64,000 bases of DNA, taken from CAVPDE01 sp963707125. GTDB lineage: Bacteria > Desulfobacterota > DSM-4660 > Desulfatiglandales > HGW-15. Positions 60,852-64,000 of the stretch are shown one piece after another (positions within the stretch are counted from its first letter, which is position 1; every line of letters begins with the position of its first letter). Position numbers and translations under genes: made by a program. The DNA lies in NCBI GenBank assembly GCA_963707125.1, contig CAVPOU010000026.1, positions 1-64,000 of the forward strand. Reading direction: 5' to 3'. The notes beneath the pieces were generated by a model. The model worked only from the letters and a program-made list of their open reading frames with translations, was not told where the DNA came from and searched no databases.

Positions 60852-62351
60852 ATGAGCGGATTCAAAGAATTTGAACGATCTGATGGTCTCGGGCTGGCGG
60901 ATCTTGTGCGGAAAAAAGAGGTCACTCCTTCAGAACTCTGCGAGGAAGCCATCCGCCGTATTGAGCAGGTCAACCCCAAACTGAATGCCGTCATTCTTCC
61001 AATGTACGACATTGCGCGGAAGGCTGTTCAGGAAGGGCTTCCTGAAGGCCGGTTTACCGGGGTGCCGTTCCTTCTCAAGGATATTATCGAAGAATACGCC
61101 GGCGTTCCTTTGACCATGGGCAGCCGGGCCTTCAGAAACTATGTTCCTTCCCAGGACAGTGAAATGGTGCAGCGCTTCAAGAAGAGCGGCCTGGTGATTC
61201 TAGGAAAGACAAACGTCCCAGAGTTGGGACTCCTGGCTGTCACGGAACCGGAGCTGCACGGCCCGACCCGCAATCCCTGGAATACCGGACACACTCCCGG
61301 AGGATCGAGCGGGGGTTCCGCTGCAGCCGTGGCAAGCGGCATGGTCCCCCTGGCTTCGGGAAACGACGGCGGAGGATCGATCCGTATCCCTGCGTCGTGT
61401 TGCGGGCTCTTTGGTCTCAAACCAACGCGGGGGCGCAACCCGCTCGGCCCCAATGTAGGGGAGCTTTGGCAAGGGGCTGTGGTCTCCCACGTGATCACAC
61501 GGTCCGTGCGAGACAGTGCCGCCATGCTGGATCAGACCCAGGGGGCGGATGCCGGCGCTCCTTATGTCATTCCACCCCCGGAACGCTCTTACCTGCAGGA
61601 GATCGACAGAGATGCCGGATCCTTGAAAATCGCTTTCACGAGCGCTTCACCCATTGGAACCCCGGTTCACGCGGAATGTGTGAAGGCCGTGGAAGAAACG
61701 GCGAAGCTCCTGGAAAGCCTCGGGCACAAGGTCGAAGAGGCGCAGCCGGATATCAACGGCAAAGCGGTCGCAAACAGCTATCTCACGATGTGCTTCGGTG
61801 AAGTGGCCGCAAATATGGAAGAAATGAAAGCCCTGCTGGGAAGGAAGGCAAAGACATCCGATGTAGAGGCCTTAACCTGGACCATGGGGTTGTTAGGCCG
61901 AACACTATCTGCAGGTGACTTTGCAAAGGCCACGAGAGAGTGGGGTGTTGCTGGAAGAGCCATGGGACGTTTTCACCAGAAATATGACCTGTACCTGACG
62001 CCAACCCTGGCATACCCTCCGGTGAGGATAGGAGAGCTCCAGCCGAAGCCCTACGAGCGCCTTGCCATGAAAGTGGTCAATGCGCTAGGCCTTGGTGTCA
62101 TCCTCAAAGTGGCAGGGCTTATCGATCAAATGGCGGAGGCGAGTTTATCCAAGACGCCTTTCACGCAGTTGGCCAACCTGACGGGCCAGCCTGCCATGTC
62201 TGTGCCTCTTCAATGGACATCTGATGATTTGCCTGTGGGTGTTCATTTCATGGCGCGTTTTGGAGAGGAAGCCGCGCTCTTCCGACTGGCAGCGCAACTC
62301 GAGAAAGCGCGCCCCTGGTTCGACAAGCACGGGCCGGTGTGGGCGACGTGA
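60852..62351 (+). CDS. Amidase-signature family amidase
   Basis: The 499-residue protein has the complete amidase signature: catalytic Lys in GVPFLLKDIIEEYAGVP, the Gly/Ser-rich stretch HTPGGSSGGSAAAVASGMVP with the cis-Ser, and the nucleophilic Ser in DGGGSIRIPASCCGLFGLKP. Members hydrolyse amide bonds of small molecules or act as GatA; the absence of gatB/gatC nearby and the sequence end favour a stand-alone amidase. ATG 60852 follows AAGGAGG by 7 nt. Substrate unknown. Confidence 0.9.
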   Translation: MSGFKEFERSDGLGLADLVRKKEVTPSELCEEAIRRIEQVNPKLNAVILPMYDIARKAVQEGLPEGRFTGVPFLLKDIIEEYAGVPLTMGSRAFRNYVPSQDSEMVQRFKKSGLVILGKTNVPELGLLAVTEPELHGPTRNPWNTGHTPGGSSGGSAAAVASGMVPLASGNDGGGSIRIPASCCGLFGLKPTRGRNPLGPNVGELWQGAVVSHVITRSVRDSAAMLDQTQGADAGAPYVIPPPERSYLQEIDRDAGSLKIAFTSASPIGTPVHAECVKAVEETAKLLESLGHKVEEAQPDINGKAVANSYLTMCFGEVAANMEEMKALLGRKAKTSDVEALTWTMGLLGRTLSAGDFAKATREWGVAGRAMGRFHQKYDLYLTPTLAYPPVRIGELQPKPYERLAMKVVNALGLGVILKVAGLIDQMAEASLSKTPFTQLANLTGQPAMSVPLQWTSDDLPVGVHFMARFGEEAALFRLAAQLEKARPWFDKHGPVWAT

Positions 62352-62462
62352 GGGGCCAGGCATTTCGGTTGAAGGAATGGCAAGCTTGTGCTAAAGAATT
62401 TGCCTGCAGGTTTAGACTCTTGCACTGAAGCTTCTATGCACGATGCTTAGATGTTCAAAAGC

Positions 62463-62570
62463 GAACCGCAGAATATCGAATAACGAATAACGAAGTCCGA
62501 AGGAAAAAACAGATAGAATTCAACTTCATCATTCGAAATTCCTTGTTCGACATTCGATTTTCAGGGTTCT
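62463..62570. repeat. Dispersed ATTCGA inverted-repeat element
   Basis: The left arm GAATATCGAATAACGAATAA (62470-62489) and right arm CGAAATTCCTTGTTCGACAT then TCGATTTTC (62534-62562) are imperfect inverse copies around an AT-rich centre. The element resembles those at 11015 and 28019. Confidence 0.7.
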
Positions 62571-62638
62571 GATTTGGTTGCGGCCTAGCGCTGGGGCCGC
62601 GTTGGGCTTTAGATGAGGAGAGGAGGGCAAGGAAAGCC

Positions 62639-63724
62639 ATGGATCCAGGACGACTCATCCCATACCCGGACATTCTCCCTGCCCCGTGGGGGCTGTTTTA
62701 CATCTTGCTGGTCATCACCTTTACCCTTCACCTGATTCTCGCCAACGTTATGCTGGGCGGAGGGATCATGGCCCTCATGAGCGAATGGTTTGAGCGGAGA
62801 GAGGAAAAGGGCAACGCCGCGAGCGTTCACAAGGAGATTGCGCCGAAGCTCCCCATGACGATCGCGCTCACCGTGAATCTGGGCATCCCTCCTCTGCTTT
62901 TCCTGCAGATCTTATACGGCAACTTCATCTATGTGAGCACGATGCTCATGGCGGTTTACTGGCTGTCCATCTTCGTGCTGATCATTCTTGCCTACTACGG
63001 CGCGTACCTCTACAATCTGAAGTTTGACCGCCTGGCGGGCTCCAGGATGTGGATCATGGGGATCTCGGTTCTCATGATGCTTGCCGTCGGGTTCTTTTTT
63101 ACCAACAGCCTGCTCATCATGACGGATCCAAAGGTCTGGCCGACCTACTTTGATCGGCCGGGCGGCACTCTCATTCACTTCGGCGAACCGAACCTCATTC
63201 CCCGCTACCTTCACTTTGTGGTTTCATCCGTGGCTATGGGAGGACTGGCCATGGGGCTGCTCGGGTGGTGGCGAACCCGGAAGGGCGATTCGGAAGGGGG
63301 CGCGACCATGACGCGGGGACTTCGTGTCTATGCCTTTTCGACGCTCTTCCAGTTTCTTGTGGGGGCCCTTTATCTCGGCACTCTGCCCAACCAGGTTCTG
63401 GCAAAGGCGGCTTTCGAAAACACGCCCGCCCTGGCCGTTTTCGTGATTTCCATTGCCACCGCCCTTTGCTCCGTCTTTTACGGCATGGGTGATAAACCTT
63501 GGCATACGGCTGTGTGTGCCGTGGCAACAATCTTTTTGATGGTGCTCTTTCGATACGCGGTCCAGAATGCTTATCTCGAGACCTACCTTTCGGCAGCAAA
63601 GCCTGAGGTGGTCATGCAGCTCGGCCCCATGGGACTGTTCATTGCGGCACTGATCGCAGGAACGGCCGTCGTCGTCTACCTCCTGAAACTGGCGCTCCGG
63701 CCTGGAAAGGAGCCCCAATTATGA
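62639..63724 (+). CDS. Multi-pass membrane protein, cytochrome bd-oxidase-like subunit
   Basis: The 361-residue protein has about nine membrane segments; the first is GLFYILLVITFTLHLILANV with a His in LHLILANVMLGGG that could bind heme. Further His residues lie in FGEPNLIPRYLHFVVSS. It overlaps (ATGA) a gene whose start resembles CydA-like quinol oxidase subunits. The pair resembles divergent bd-type or related quinol-oxidising complexes known in Desulfobacterota, but the residues that define a true CydA Q-loop are not visible. ATG 62639 is used with GGAGAGGAGGGCAAGG upstream. Confidence 0.65.
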   Translation: MDPGRLIPYPDILPAPWGLFYILLVITFTLHLILANVMLGGGIMALMSEWFERREEKGNAASVHKEIAPKLPMTIALTVNLGIPPLLFLQILYGNFIYVSTMLMAVYWLSIFVLIILAYYGAYLYNLKFDRLAGSRMWIMGISVLMMLAVGFFFTNSLLIMTDPKVWPTYFDRPGGTLIHFGEPNLIPRYLHFVVSSVAMGGLAMGLLGWWRTRKGDSEGGATMTRGLRVYAFSTLFQFLVGALYLGTLPNQVLAKAAFENTPALAVFVISIATALCSVFYGMGDKPWHTAVCAVATIFLMVLFRYAVQNAYLETYLSAAKPEVVMQLGPMGLFIAALIAGTAVVVYLLKLALRPGKEPQL

Positions 63725-64000
63725 ACTATCCGGTTTGGGAAATAACGACCTTTGGCGGCGGCGTCCTTGTCGCGGTGATCGCTACACTCCACGTCTTTGT
63801 GGCCCACTTTGCGGTGGGAGGCGGTCTTTTCCTGGTCCTCACGGAAATGAAAGCCTATCGCGAGAAGGACAAGCGGATTTTGGACTATGTGCACGGTCAC
63901 ACGAAATTCTTCCTCCTCATCACCATGGTCTTCGGCGCCCTCACCGGCTTCGGCATATGGCTCGTCATCTCCATCCTGAGTCCGGCTGCCACGTCCATCC
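63721..64000 (+). CDS. Cytochrome bd-type-like membrane subunit, partial (runs off window)
   Basis: The visible 93 residues start MNYPVWEITTFGGGVLVAVI and continue ATLHVFVAHFAVGGGLFLVL and HGHTKFFLLITMVFGALTGF. The His in ATLHVFVAHFAVGGG lies at the position where CydA has its N-terminal heme ligand. The start overlaps the upstream gene by 4 nt. The 3' part is beyond position 64000. Confidence 0.65.
   Translation, partial: MNYPVWEITTFGGGVLVAVIATLHVFVAHFAVGGGLFLVLTEMKAYREKDKRILDYVHGHTKFFLLITMVFGALTGFGIWLVISILSPAATSI

Overview
The window reads as a chromosomal contig from an anaerobic, probably sulfate-reducing or syntrophic member of the Desulfobacterota (former Deltaproteobacteria). The evidence is a siroheme-dependent (alternative) heme pathway set (ahbC-hemB-ahbD-ahbB), a probable selenocysteine peroxiredoxin, two-subunit glycine decarboxylase, HdrB/GlpC-type Fe-S protein, a TRAP transporter, a PurS-PurL fusion and MscL with a zinc-ribbon tail. 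This is inference from gene content; no taxonomic marker other than the partial 23S and 5S rRNA is present.

Layout. 1-2.1 kb: 3' part of a 23S rRNA gene, a 5S rRNA gene and a terminator. 2.3-12.9 kb: housekeeping genes (hotdog thioesterase, metallo-beta-lactamase fold hydrolase, an osmotic group mscL / DUF481 outer-membrane protein / aqpZ, alpha/beta hydrolase, DegP/DegQ protease, an ABC exporter with membrane fusion protein, and a peroxiredoxin whose catalytic Cys codon is replaced by an in-frame TGA followed by a SECIS-like hairpin). 12.9-18.4 kb: a toxin-antitoxin island of three minus-strand modules, bounded by copies of a promoter-bearing repeat, followed by a divergent hipBA pair. 18.5-23.6 kb: purQ and purL, separated by a GxxExxY gene embedded in a tandem array of about 115-bp palindromic units. 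23.7-29.7 kb: ClpX-like AAA protein and the alternative heme cluster. 30-41.4 kb: HD hydrolase, PK_C protein, Fe-S protein, gcvPA/gcvPB, two thiazoline-carboxylate-hydrolase-like proteins with a nitroreductase and a TRAP transporter. 41.6-44 kb: Slp-like and three OmlA/SmpA-like lipoproteins.

44.3-60.5 kb is a mosaic defence island: an MNT nucleotidyltransferase followed by a HEPN/XRE chimera, rhuM, an hsdS stub, a PLD-SNF2 helicase, a four-helix-bundle cassette between direct repeats, a large adenine methylase, a Gabija-like OLD nuclease plus UvrD helicase, DinD, a second methylase 3' remnant, a DprA-like protein and a TumE/TumA-like pair. 60.5-64 kb returns to metabolic genes (amidase, two bd-oxidase-like membrane subunits, the second cut by the window edge).

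Two general features stand out. First, dispersed repeats of several families sit in nearly every long intergenic space, including an 86-bp perfect inverted pair 14.6 kb apart that brackets the heme, glycine and TRAP genes. Second, several otherwise well-preserved genes between 29 and 49 kb contain single-base frameshifts (ahbB, gcvPA, two ATC-hydrolase-like genes, dctP, slp, an OmlA-like gene and the helicase). This pattern fits either local sequencing indels or real decay and cannot be settled from the sequence alone.
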